Assembly: GCF_020026915.1 (NCBI RefSeq)
Contig: NZ_JAINUY010000002.1
Coordinates: forward strand, 310,001-374,000
DNA: 64,000 nt
Source of the DNA: Flavobacterium potami
GTDB taxonomy: Bacteria; Bacteroidota; Bacteroidia; Flavobacteriales; Flavobacteriaceae
Direction of reading: 5' to 3'
Both the position numbers and the translations under genes were made by a program. The notes beneath the pieces were generated by a model that was given only the letters and a program-made list of their open reading frames with translations, was not told the origin of the DNA and ran no database searches. This document shows, piece after piece, positions 45,888 to 53,840 of this stretch; position 1 is the first letter of the stretch; each line of letters starts with the position of its first letter.

Positions 45888-46832
45888 ATGAATAAAATTA
45901 CTCAACTTTTCAATATCAAATATCCAATCATTCAAGGTGGAATGATCTGGAACAGCGGTTATAAATTAGCGTCAGCAGTTAGTAATGCAGGAGGTTTAGG
46001 ACTCATTGGAGCGGGTTCCATGTATCCTGAAGTTTTGCGGGAACACATTCAGAAATGTAAAAAAGCGACAAATAAGCCTTTTGGAGTTAATATTCCGATG
46101 TTATATCCAAATATTGAAGAAATCATGAATATTGTGGTAGAAGAAGGGGTGAAGATTGTTTTTACTTCTGCAGGAAATCCAAAAACCTGGACTTCTTTTT
46201 TAAAGGAAAATGGTATTACTGTTGTGCATGTTGTGAGTAGCAGTGTTTTTGCTTTAAAGGCGCAGGATGCGGGTGTTGATGCCGTCGTAGCGGAAGGTTT
46301 TGAAGCAGGCGGGCATAACGGACGTGAAGAAACCACAACCTTAACTTTGATTCCGATGGTAAAGGAAAAAATCCAAATTCCTTTAATTGCCGCTGGCGGA
46401 ATTGCTACAGGAAGAGGAATGTTGGCAGCAATGATTCTTGGAGCAGATGGTGTTCAGGTTGGAAGTCGTTTTGCAGCATCTGTAGAATCTTCATCACACA
46501 ATAATTTCAAAGAAACGATAGTTAATACTAAAGAGGGTGGTACGCAGTTGACTCTGAAAGAATTAGCGCCAGTACGATTGGTGAAAAATAAATTTTATCA
46601 GGATGTTCAGGAACTCTATCAAAAATGCCCTTCTAAAGAAGAATTAGTTCAACTTTTAGGACGTGCCAGAGCAAAAAAAGGCATGTTTGAAGGAGATTTG
46701 GAAGAAGGCGAATTAGAAATCGGACAAGTTGCAGGTTTGATTCATGAAATTTTACCTGTTGATCAAATTGTTCAACAAATGATTGCCGAATTTGAAGTCG
46801 CATCCAAAGAAAAGACTACATTTGAGTTTTAA
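45888..46832 (+). CDS. Nitronate monooxygenase / FabK-like FMN enzyme
   Basis: 314 residues, TIM-barrel FMN protein. The N-terminus (YPIIQGGMIWNSGYKLASAVSNAGGLGLIGAG) and the phosphate-binding segment (IAAGGIATGRGMLAAMILGADGVQVGSRF) are typical. AEGFEAGGHNG carries the conserved HGG-like region with the catalytic His. Nitronate monooxygenase and enoyl-ACP reductase FabK share this fold; this length and AEGxEAGGH are seen in both, so I leave the reaction open. It is 8 bases behind the subtilase gene. Confidence 0.85.
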   Translation: MNKITQLFNIKYPIIQGGMIWNSGYKLASAVSNAGGLGLIGAGSMYPEVLREHIQKCKKATNKPFGVNIPMLYPNIEEIMNIVVEEGVKIVFTSAGNPKTWTSFLKENGITVVHVVSSSVFALKAQDAGVDAVVAEGFEAGGHNGREETTTLTLIPMVKEKIQIPLIAAGGIATGRGMLAAMILGADGVQVGSRFAASVESSSHNNFKETIVNTKEGGTQLTLKELAPVRLVKNKFYQDVQELYQKCPSKEELVQLLGRARAKKGMFEGDLEEGELEIGQVAGLIHEILPVDQIVQQMIAEFEVASKEKTTFEF

Positions 46833-46851
46833 TTATCTGCAAGAAATATTT

Positions 46852-47262
46852 ATGAATTCTATACGCACTTATATACTATTCCTTTTTTTAGCATTTGGTC
46901 TGCAACAGGCTCAAAGTCAATCGTATCATTTTAAAACTTCAGGATTTAGTGTTTTAGAGAAGAATGAAAGAGGAAAATGGGGTGAGTGGTCCAATTTAGA
47001 TTTAGTGAATCTATCAGTTGTTTTGGATACCAATAAACATAGAATTGTAGTTTATTCGCAGGAAATACAACTTTTCAATATTCTGGATTATATCGAAAGA
47101 GAAGAAAATGATACCGATATTACTTATTCTTTTATGTGCAAAGATAACGATGGGAGAGAGTGTAAATTATCAATCATTACACGTAAAAAGCAGGATTTCA
47201 GAAAACAGCTTTATATTAATTACGACAACCGTATTATTGTTTATAATATTTTTACAGTGTAA
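46852..47262 (+). CDS. Small exported protein of unknown function
   Basis: 136 residues from the ATG at 46852. A longer frame overlapping the preceding gene begins at 46783; I reject it because the ATG at 46852 gives a textbook signal peptide (LFLFLAFGLQQAQSQ, cleavage about residue 23). The mature protein is beta-rich with ERGKWGEWSNL and a conserved-looking CKDNDGRECKLSI that could bind metal or form a disulfide. I do not recognise a family. It starts 20 bases after the NMO-like gene, probably the last gene of the mnmA transcript. Confidence 0.7.
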   Translation: MNSIRTYILFLFLAFGLQQAQSQSYHFKTSGFSVLEKNERGKWGEWSNLDLVNLSVVLDTNKHRIVVYSQEIQLFNILDYIEREENDTDITYSFMCKDNDGRECKLSIITRKKQDFRKQLYINYDNRIIVYNIFTV

Positions 47263-47438
47263 TTAAGATGCTAAGTTTCTAAGCTTCTAAGATACTAAGT
47301 TTCTAAGATTTGAAACTTAAGTTTAAAAATAAGAAACCCGACAGATTTTAAAACCTGTCGGGTTTGCTATATAAATACTAAAAAGCTTAGAATCTTAGAA
47401 ACTTAGAAGCTTAGAGTCTCAGAAACTTAGGATCTTAA
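47263..47438. repeat. Long inverted repeat of CTAAG units enclosing a terminator
   Basis: The arms 47263-47310 and 47391-47438 pair at 42 of 48 positions. Each is built of 7-9-base units like TTTCTAAG. The middle holds a separate perfect hairpin at 47333-47366. The right arm runs over the stop codon of the DUF4268 gene at 47435-47437. Confidence 0.88.
47333..47366. terminator. Terminator hairpin inside the CTAAG inverted repeat
   Basis: The stem AAACCCGACAG / CTGTCGGGTTT with a 12-base loop lies between convergent genes. T-runs are short (three or four), so the strength is uncertain. Confidence 0.7.
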
Positions 47439-47869
47439 GAGATGTCCTTAATAAACTCATCATATTCTAGATAGAACATTTCCAAGGCATGCATTTTTTC
47501 ATTGAAAAAGTTGAAAATTGCATCCCAATTGTTTTTATTGCTAAAACCAACGCCAAGTTTTTCAACCCAGATTCTACTGATCGTCTTACCACTTTCTAAA
47601 GTATAGTTTTTCTCGAAAACCAAATCTTTGATGAATTCTTCTTCCAGAATGTTTTTCAAAGCTTCTAATTTTTCAAAATAAGCAATTCGTTTTTCATCGC
47701 TTCGATGTTCGATATCAATTAAAACCTGAGCTTTTTTATTATCAACAAAAAACTTAAAGGAGAAATCTTTAATTTTAGTATCATAAAGCACCCATTTACG
47801 AGGATATTTTTCGGCAAAAGCTACCCAAAATTCTCTTTTAATTCTTTGTGATTCTTCTCTACTGTACAT
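47435..47869 (-). CDS. DUF4268 family protein
   Basis: 144 residues, cytoplasmic, charged. The core (FWVAFAEKYPRKWVLYDTKIKDFSFKFFVDNKKAQVLIDIEH, about 12-52) matches DUF4268, a domain distantly similar to restriction-endonuclease-like proteins and often fused to them. Here it stands alone as a short chain with no methylase or nuclease partner. The stop codon is inside the right arm of the CTAAG repeat. A TATTTTTG at 47951-47944 upstream could be its -7 element. Confidence 0.8.
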   Translation of the reverse strand: MYSREESQRIKREFWVAFAEKYPRKWVLYDTKIKDFSFKFFVDNKKAQVLIDIEHRSDEKRIAYFEKLEALKNILEEEFIKDLVFEKNYTLESGKTISRIWVEKLGVGFSNKNNWDAIFNFFNEKMHALEMFYLEYDEFIKDIS

Positions 47870-47961
47870 TTTTTTAGGCTTTAATAATAGAAAACTTGCG
47901 GTACTGCGTTTTCTGAAGTATATTTATGTTTTATTTGAAAGTACAAAAATAAGCTTTGATT

Positions 47962-48612
47962 ATGAATTTTCAAGACTTTTTGAAATATGTTCCCAATATA
48001 ATTCCAGTTGAATTGCCCGCAGTGGCTTCACATTTGAAAATGGCTCCCAAAGAGCGTATAGAGGGATTAAAAAATCTTGATATTGAAGCCTTAAATGCGA
48101 GAATGGCAGGTGTAATGATGTTGTTTTATCCCAAACAGGAAAAGACACATTTGGTTTTGATTGTGAGAAATGCTTATGATGGGGTACATTCGGCTCAAAT
48201 AGCTTTTCCGGGAGGAAAATACGAAAAAGAAGATCTGAATTTTGAAACCACAGCATTAAGGGAAACACAGGAGGAAATTGGAATAACACGAGACAAAATA
48301 GAACTTATCAGGCATTTTTCTCCTATGTATATTCCTCCAAGTAATTTTTTGGTACATCCATTTTTAGGAATTGCAAAAGAAGAACTTTCATTTTATCCTG
48401 ATATTAGAGAAGTTGCAGGAATTATAGAATTGCCTTTGTCTGTTTTTTTAAATGATGAAATAATAATCGAAGCTAGATTATCAACTTCTTACGGAGCAAA
48501 TATCCTAGTTCCTGCATTTAATATTCAAAATCATGTTGTTTGGGGAGCCACAGCAATGATTTTAAGCGAATTGAGGGATGTGCTGAAAACAACCTTTGAG
48601 AGTAAGTTTTAG
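47962..48612 (+). CDS. NUDIX hydrolase, CoA-pyrophosphatase type
   Basis: 216 residues from the ATG at 47962. The Nudix box is GGKYEKED, then TALRETQEEIGI (about 90-112), with the conserved REtxEE. The length and the region around the box (QIAFPGGKYE) resemble NudL/YeaB CoA pyrophosphatases, which cleave CoA and acyl-CoA into 4'-phosphopantetheine and ADP. The UPF0035 signature is partly visible. It is divergent from the DUF4268 gene and upstream of a PlsC-like gene with its own promoter. Confidence 0.85.
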   Translation: MNFQDFLKYVPNIIPVELPAVASHLKMAPKERIEGLKNLDIEALNARMAGVMMLFYPKQEKTHLVLIVRNAYDGVHSAQIAFPGGKYEKEDLNFETTALRETQEEIGITRDKIELIRHFSPMYIPPSNFLVHPFLGIAKEELSFYPDIREVAGIIELPLSVFLNDEIIIEARLSTSYGANILVPAFNIQNHVVWGATAMILSELRDVLKTTFESKF

Positions 48613-48678
48613 AAATGATTATTTAACAATTTGATATTCATTTAGATAACATTTAATTCGGGAAAATGTTTTAAAATG

Positions 48679-48707
48679 TTGCTGAAAGAATAATTTTTGT
48701 ATGTTTG
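48679..48707 (+). promoter_or_regulatory. Promoter TTG-N18-TATGTTTG
   Basis: TTG at 48679-48681 and TATGTTTG at 48700-48707, 18 bases apart; the ATG at 48739 follows after 31 bases. Confidence 0.55.
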
Positions 48708-48738
48708 CGACCTAACAAAAAAATAAGATAAATTAGTT

Positions 48739-49548
48739 ATGGGATTGTTTAAACGAAATCCTTTTGGGCATATATTATTCATCAAGAAATGGTTAATCCG
48801 TATTTTGGGTGCCATGACGCATAGAAGATATAGAGGTTTTAATGACTTGCAGATTGAAGGGTCTGAAATCATTAAATCGCTTCCAGATACTAATGTTTTA
48901 TTTATATCAAATCATCAAACTTATTTTGCAGATGTTGTAGCGATGTTCCATGTGTTTAACGCAAGTTTATCAGGACGTCAGGACAATATTAAGAATATTG
49001 GTTATTTATGGCAGCCCAAAATGAATATTTATTATGTTGCTGCCAAAGAAACGATGCAAGCAGGTCTGTTACCGAGAATATTGGCGTACGTAGGCGCTAT
49101 TACAGTCGAAAGAACCTGGCGTGCAAAAGGCGTTGACGTAACTGAAAAACGCGAAGTAAACCCAAACGATACAGAAAACATCAAAATTGCTCTAGCCGAT
49201 GGTTGGGTAATTACTTTTCCTCAAGGAACTACAAAATCTTTTAAACCTGTTCGTAAAGGAACAGCCCATATCATTAAACAACATAAACCAATTGTGATTC
49301 CAATCGTTATCGACGGTTTTCGCCGTTCTTTTGATAAAAAGGGATTACGAATGAAAAAAAAAGGTATCCTTCAATCTTTCATCATCAAAGAACCTCTTGA
49401 TATTGATTATGAAAACGATACAATCGACGAAATCGTAGAAAAAGTAGAATATGCTATTGAACAACATCCTTCTTTCTTAAAAGTTATCCCAGCAGAAGAA
49501 ATCAAAGCACAGGAAGAGCTTAACAGGTTGAGACAGTGGGAGTATTAA
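48739..49548 (+). CDS. PlsC-like acyltransferase with altered motifs
   Basis: 269 residues, related to 1-acyl-glycerol-3-phosphate acyltransferases that place the second fatty acid on phosphatidic acid. The first motif reads NHQTYFAD with His59 and Asp65, i.e. H-x5-D instead of H-x4-D. The motif III region has FPQGTTKS (160-167) where family members have FPEGTRS. There is no typical N-terminal membrane helix, only a short hydrophobic patch (about 10-25). The changed spacing suggests a divergent subgroup, acting on a lipid that cannot be named here. It stands alone. Confidence 0.8.
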   Translation: MGLFKRNPFGHILFIKKWLIRILGAMTHRRYRGFNDLQIEGSEIIKSLPDTNVLFISNHQTYFADVVAMFHVFNASLSGRQDNIKNIGYLWQPKMNIYYVAAKETMQAGLLPRILAYVGAITVERTWRAKGVDVTEKREVNPNDTENIKIALADGWVITFPQGTTKSFKPVRKGTAHIIKQHKPIVIPIVIDGFRRSFDKKGLRMKKKGILQSFIIKEPLDIDYENDTIDEIVEKVEYAIEQHPSFLKVIPAEEIKAQEELNRLRQWEY

Positions 49549-49555
49549 GATTTTT

Positions 49556-49690
49556 GTTTCAGGTTTAATGTTTCAAGTTCCCTTCGACTTCGCTCAGGGT
49601 GACAAATAAGTTTATTCAAGTTTTTTGTTTGAATTCTTAGATTTCAAGTGGAAAACTTTGTCCCTTTGTAACTCTGTTGCTTTGTCCCTT
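49556..49690. repeat. Mixed repeat region: TTTCAGG, AGCGAAGTCGAAG and octamer units
   Basis: Three repeat families are side by side: TTTCAGG/TTTCAAG heptamers (49556-49579), an inverted 23-base AGCGAAGTCGAAG unit (49582-49604) and CTTTGTCCC/CTTTGTAAC octamers (49656-49690). It lies between convergent genes and no simple terminator is visible, so it may serve as one. Confidence 0.8.
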
Positions 49691-49695
49691 CAAAA

Positions 49696-50328
49696 TTAGA
49701 AATCTATCTTCTTCAACTCTTTATAATTTGCGTACAATCTGCGCAAAAGTGTACCGTAAATTACTCTGTAGAAACACCAGAACAATCCGAAAAAGCCTAA
49801 GATTACTAAGATTAGTATACCAATTGTAAAAAACATTGCTCTTCCGTTCATGGCTAATTTGTCTCGTAGAAATTCCATGTCCGGATTGTAAACGTATGCA
49901 ATGAAAAAGCTTAAGATAGATGTGATTACAATCATACCTAAATTATACCAAACATAATATTGAACTGCTTTACGAGTTTTTAAAATAGAACTCATCAAAG
50001 ATTTTGTTGCAATTGTAGTCGAAATTGTCTTGTAATTTTTGTAGAAAATATAAACGAAAATTAACACAACAATGTAGTTGAAATAAGTTAGAAACTCTAA
50101 AGTAGCAACAATTTCAGGATGATTTATTTTTCGAAGTACATCATCGGTATTGAGGAATAAGTTTGAAAAAGTCCAAAACGAAATTTCCAAAATGCTGATA
50201 ATTAAAATCCATTTTACGATAGATGATGATTTTTTGTGGATCATCTTATAGATTTCATTTTCAGAAATTTGTTGAAAAGAATCCGAGTTCTTTTGCCAGT
50301 CTTTTTTTAGTAAATCCAGTTCTTTCAT
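49696..50328 (-). CDS. Membrane protein of unknown function paired with an ECF sigma factor
   Basis: 210 residues. The soluble N-terminus (1-36) is helical and charged (KKDWQKNSDSFQQISENEIYKMIHKK). Four hydrophobic segments follow (about 38-58, 80-98, 118-140, 165-190). No known anti-sigma domain such as a zinc-binding ZAS is seen, since the HxxxCxxC motif is missing. It starts 8 bases after the sigma factor gene, the usual position of an anti-sigma factor, so a regulatory role is likely by context only. Confidence 0.78.
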   Translation of the reverse strand: MKELDLLKKDWQKNSDSFQQISENEIYKMIHKKSSSIVKWILIISILEISFWTFSNLFLNTDDVLRKINHPEIVATLEFLTYFNYIVVLIFVYIFYKNYKTISTTIATKSLMSSILKTRKAVQYYVWYNLGMIVITSILSFFIAYVYNPDMEFLRDKLAMNGRAMFFTIGILILVILGFFGLFWCFYRVIYGTLLRRLYANYKELKKIDF

Positions 50329-50336
50329 AATAATTT

Positions 50337-50831
50337 TTAAGGATTTAGTATTTTTTTAAGTTTCCCTTTAATTCTGTTCATTTTCACGCGCGCATTCACT
50401 TCGCTGATTCCTAACGTTTCAGCTATTTCTTGATAGTCTTTGTCTTCTAAATACATAAAAACTAATGCTTTTTCGATATCATTCAATTGATAAACTGCTT
50501 TGTACATCAGTTTAATCTGTTCTTCTTCTTCATAATTATAATCAACATCTTTTACAAAATGCTGATGATTTTCATAATCTACGGTAGAAATAGTTCTTTT
50601 GGTTTTTCGGTATAAGGTAATAGCAGTGTTTAGAGCAACACGGTAGGTCCATGTTGAAAATTTACTGTCGCCTCTAAATTTTGGATAAGCCTTCCAAAGC
50701 TGAATGGTGATTTCCTGAAACAAATCCTTATGAGCATCTTCGCCAGCAGTATACAATCTACAAATCTTGTGGATTATATTCTGATTTGCCTGCAGCTGCG
50801 CAACAAATGACTGTTCTAGATTTTCACTCAT
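50337..50831 (-). CDS. ECF-type RNA polymerase sigma factor
   Basis: 164 residues. Region 2 (about 20-85) has the core-binding and -10-reading helices: ICRLYTAGEDAHKDLFQEITIQLWKAYPKFRG, then TWTYRVALNTAI. Region 4 (about 105-160) has LEDKDYQEIAETLGISEVNARVKMNRIKGKL, a helix-turn-helix. Region 3 is absent, so it is a group 4 (ECF) sigma factor. It probably responds to an envelope or stress signal via the co-transcribed membrane protein. No target promoter can be named. Confidence 0.92.
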   Translation of the reverse strand: MSENLEQSFVAQLQANQNIIHKICRLYTAGEDAHKDLFQEITIQLWKAYPKFRGDSKFSTWTYRVALNTAITLYRKTKRTISTVDYENHQHFVKDVDYNYEEEEQIKLMYKAVYQLNDIEKALVFMYLEDKDYQEIAETLGISEVNARVKMNRIKGKLKKILNP

Positions 50832-50979
50832 ATAGTATTAGTAGTTATGAAATCATTTTTGTTACAGTTGATGTTTTATTTTTTTTGCCACTGATTAAAA
50901 AGATTTCAATGATTTTTTATTTTAGATAAAAAGAAAGTTTTAGAAATCTTTTATAATCCTTTAAATCTTTGGTATAAAA

Positions 50980-52041
50980 CTATAATTCTTTTGTTCTATA
51001 ATAATTAATCATCAAATCAATAAACTTGCTGTAACTGTCCATTCCGTCTTTTTGATTGTTTGTTTTCAAGAAATTATCATAAAGAAAATGAAAACCTTTA
51101 TCAATAAAAGTGTAATATTTTTTCCAGAAATCTTCGCTTTCTTGGTAGTTTTTTAAGATTCCTACGTGAACCATTTTATTTAATTGGTTAAATACCTTTT
51201 CGTTTTTATACTTCCAAATTCCAAGACAATTACGTAAAGCAAAACTGTAGCCAGAATATTGGTAATAAAGATTTTCGTTTTTAATAGAAGCCAATACTCC
51301 AATAAAATTACATTCGCTTTCGTTTGCAAAACCAATCTGATGTGCCATTTCGTGTGAAGTCGTTAATGGGAAATTGTACATAGGAAGTAAATCATTGATT
51401 TGGGCTTCATTTGTAAATGGATTCAAGTAACCTCCGAAACCCATATAAGTCAAAGGAACACTAAATAGTGATTTTTTTACACTTAAAGTTTTGTATTTAA
51501 AATAAGGATGTTCTTTTGCTAAATTATCATAACCATTTAAAATCATTTTAAAAGATTCCTTCTGCGAATATGGAAAGACAATCTTAGCGCTATCATTTTT
51601 TGTTATTTGAAATTGAATTTCATTTGTTTTTGCAATTAATCTTTTAGTGAAAGCCAAAAGATCAGCATCGGTGTATTCTCTTTTGATTTCCATTTTTTCA
51701 AAAAGAGGTTTTCGGTAATAATTGAAAGCCCAGAGAAGATGAAAGAAAAAGTAAAAAACAGATATTTTGCCTAATATTTTCAGAAGATGATCTTTCCAGT
51801 CTGTTCGCCATGTTTTTCTAATTCTCCAAAACCAGCTTATTATTGAAATGATTAAAATAGCATAAAAAATGTCACCAACAGAAAATGGAATTTTACCTAA
51901 AACAGTTCTTGAAAAATGAGAAATTCTGACAAATAAATTTTTGCTGTAAAAGCCCTCCACAAAATCTGGAAAGAATGGTAGGATTTTATAAAAAATAATC
52001 TGAACAAGAAGGAATAAAGGTAAAATGTATTTTGATTTCAC
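50980..52041 (-). CDS. DUF3810 family membrane protein with zinc-protease-like motif
   Basis: 353 residues. Three hydrophobic helices in the first 110 residues are followed by a soluble domain. HEMAH (230-234) with FANESECNF (238-246, Glu241 and Glu243) has the form of a gluzincin HExxH plus distant glutamate. The name DUF3810 covers this protein; the activity has not been proved. It is located before pepD on the opposite strand. No signal for regulation is seen. Confidence 0.85.
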   Translation of the reverse strand: MKSKYILPLFLLVQIIFYKILPFFPDFVEGFYSKNLFVRISHFSRTVLGKIPFSVGDIFYAILIISIISWFWRIRKTWRTDWKDHLLKILGKISVFYFFFHLLWAFNYYRKPLFEKMEIKREYTDADLLAFTKRLIAKTNEIQFQITKNDSAKIVFPYSQKESFKMILNGYDNLAKEHPYFKYKTLSVKKSLFSVPLTYMGFGGYLNPFTNEAQINDLLPMYNFPLTTSHEMAHQIGFANESECNFIGVLASIKNENLYYQYSGYSFALRNCLGIWKYKNEKVFNQLNKMVHVGILKNYQESEDFWKKYYTFIDKGFHFLYDNFLKTNNQKDGMDSYSKFIDLMINYYRTKEL

Positions 52042-52191
52042 AGTGTAATTTTTAGATAAGTAAATATAAATACAAATATTAATGGATGAAAAGAAGTTAG
52101 CTAGGAATTCTGAGAATTTTCGGTAATTAATAGTTTCTCCATGGTTAAAACAAGAATTTATTCGAGAAATTGTATTTTAATTTCAATAAGA

Positions 52192-52250
52192 TTAGTGCTA
52201 ATTCGTGGAATTCGTGGCGAAAAGACTTTGAAACTTTGTAACTTTGGGAC
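52192..52250. repeat. AATTCGTGG units and CTTTG octamers upstream of pepD
   Basis: AATTCGTGGAATTCGTGGCGAAA (52200-52222) is followed by GACTTTGAAACTTTGTAACTTTGG (52224-52247). The first resembles 10365-10380 and the second the octamer family. It lies in the divergent gap between the DUF3810 gene and pepD. Confidence 0.75.
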
Positions 52251-52280
52251 TCTTAATTGTTAAACATCAAACAAAATATA

Positions 52281-53741
52281 ATGAGTCAAGAAATAAGAAA
52301 TCTCGAACCAAAAGCACTTTGGAACAAATTTGCAGATTTAAACGAAGTTCCTCGTCCATCGAAGAAAGAAGAGCGTGTAATTGAGTTTATGAAAAACTTT
52401 GGAAACAGCTTGGGTTTAGAAACTTTCGAAGATGAAATCAGAAACGTAATCATTAGAAAACCAGCGACTCCAGGAATGGAAAATCGCAAACCAATCGTAA
52501 TGCAAGGACATTTAGATATGGTGCATCAAAAAAATGCAGATACCGTTTTTGACTTTGATACGCAAGGAATCGATATGTATGTGGATGGTGACTGGGTTCG
52601 CGCTCGCGGTACAACACTTGGGGCAGATAATGGGCTAGGAGTGGCGACTATTATGGCTGTTTTAGAAAGCAATGATATTCCGCATCCTGCAATAGAAGCT
52701 TTGTTCACTGTTGATGAAGAAACAGGAATGACAGGTGCTTTAAACTTAAAAGGAGGTATTTTGCAAGGTCAGATTTTGTTGAATTTGGATACCGAAGAAG
52801 ACGATGAAATTGATATTGGATGTGCTGGCGGAATTGATGTAACGGCTACAAGAACATATCATGAAGAAGAAGTTCCAGAAGGTTCTGTTGGGTATACCAT
52901 TACGGTAAAAGGCTTAAACGGAGGACATTCGGGAATGGATATTCAAAAAGGTTTAGGGAATGCCAACAAAATCATGAATCGTTTGTTGTTTGATGCATTC
53001 GAAAACTTTGGTTTGCAGATTGTTGAAGTAAACGGAGGAAGTCTTAGAAATGCTATTCCGAGAGAAAGTGTTGCGAAAGTAATTATTTCTCAAATGTTTG
53101 ATGAGGCGTATGTTTATGATATGCAGGAAATTATTGCGGATATCAAAGCCGAATACAAAACAACTGAACCAAACTTATCTATTGAAATCGTAAAAGGCGA
53201 TTTGCCTGAAAAAGTGATGGATTTAGGAGTTCAGGAAGGAATTATCAGAGCGATTTACGCGGCACAAAATGGAGTTTACAGAATGAGTGCAGATATGGCT
53301 GATTTGGTTGAAACTTCAAATAATATTGCTCGTGTTGTGATTAAAGACGGAGAAATCTTAGTTGGATGTTTAACGCGTTCTTCTGTTGAATCTTCAAAAT
53401 TTGATTTGGCTAATTCTTTGCGTTCAGCTTTTGAATTGGTTGGATGTGAAGTAGAGCTTTCAGGTTCTTATCCAGGATGGACTCCAAATGTAAACTCTGA
53501 AATATTAGAAGTTTTAAAAGAAATTTACGAAAAGCAAAACGGAGAACAGCCTAAAGTTGTGGCTTGTCACGCTGGTTTAGAATGCGGAATCTTAGGAACA
53601 AATTATCCTGGTATGGATATGATTTCTTTTGGTCCAACAATTCACGGAGCGCACTCTCCAGATGAAAGAGCAAGTATTTCATCTGCACAGAAATATTGGA
53701 AATTTGTATTGGAAATTCTTTCTAATATACCGTTGAAATAG
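52281..53741 (+). CDS. pepD: Aminoacyl-histidine dipeptidase PepD (M20 family)
   Basis: 486 residues from the ATG at 52281; earlier in-frame TTG at 52257 is less likely. It hydrolyses Xaa-His and other dipeptides in the cytoplasm. Zinc sites of the M20 clan are visible: QGHLDMVHQ (His and Asp), ADNGLGVA with Asp, DEETGMTGA with the catalytic Glu, then the metal Asp in LDTEEDDEI, and near the C-terminus PTIHGAHSPDERAS with the last His. The lid domain lies about 200-380. Length matches E. coli PepD (485). Confidence 0.94.
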   Translation: MSQEIRNLEPKALWNKFADLNEVPRPSKKEERVIEFMKNFGNSLGLETFEDEIRNVIIRKPATPGMENRKPIVMQGHLDMVHQKNADTVFDFDTQGIDMYVDGDWVRARGTTLGADNGLGVATIMAVLESNDIPHPAIEALFTVDEETGMTGALNLKGGILQGQILLNLDTEEDDEIDIGCAGGIDVTATRTYHEEEVPEGSVGYTITVKGLNGGHSGMDIQKGLGNANKIMNRLLFDAFENFGLQIVEVNGGSLRNAIPRESVAKVIISQMFDEAYVYDMQEIIADIKAEYKTTEPNLSIEIVKGDLPEKVMDLGVQEGIIRAIYAAQNGVYRMSADMADLVETSNNIARVVIKDGEILVGCLTRSSVESSKFDLANSLRSAFELVGCEVELSGSYPGWTPNVNSEILEVLKEIYEKQNGEQPKVVACHAGLECGILGTNYPGMDMISFGPTIHGAHSPDERASISSAQKYWKFVLEILSNIPLK

Positions 53742-53744
53742 TAT

Positions 53745-53790
53745 TCAGTCGCAGTTACAGTTTTCAGTTTTACTCAGACTGAAAACTGAG
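53745..53790. repeat. TCAGTCGCAGT-type repeat and 11-bp inverted repeat
   Basis: TCAGTCGCAGTTACAG opens it, resembling the array at 20648. CAGTTTTCAGT (53758-53768) and ACTGAAAACTG (53778-53788) are perfect complements. The terminator follows directly. Confidence 0.8.
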
Positions 53791-53794
53791 ACTC

Positions 53795-53830
53795 AAAAAA
53801 AATCCCCAATTGAAAATTGGGGATTTTTTT
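53795..53830. terminator. Bidirectional terminator of pepD and the CarboxypepD-like gene
   Basis: An A-run, the stem AATCCCCAATT / AATTGGGGATT, and a T-run between convergent genes. Confidence 0.9.
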
Positions 53831-53840
53831 ATATCGTGAA

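Noticed and set aside
46783..46851. Upstream start of the small exported protein, overlapping the NMO-like gene
   Set aside because: The ATG at 46852 gives a complete signal peptide; the extension would put 23 charged residues in front of it.
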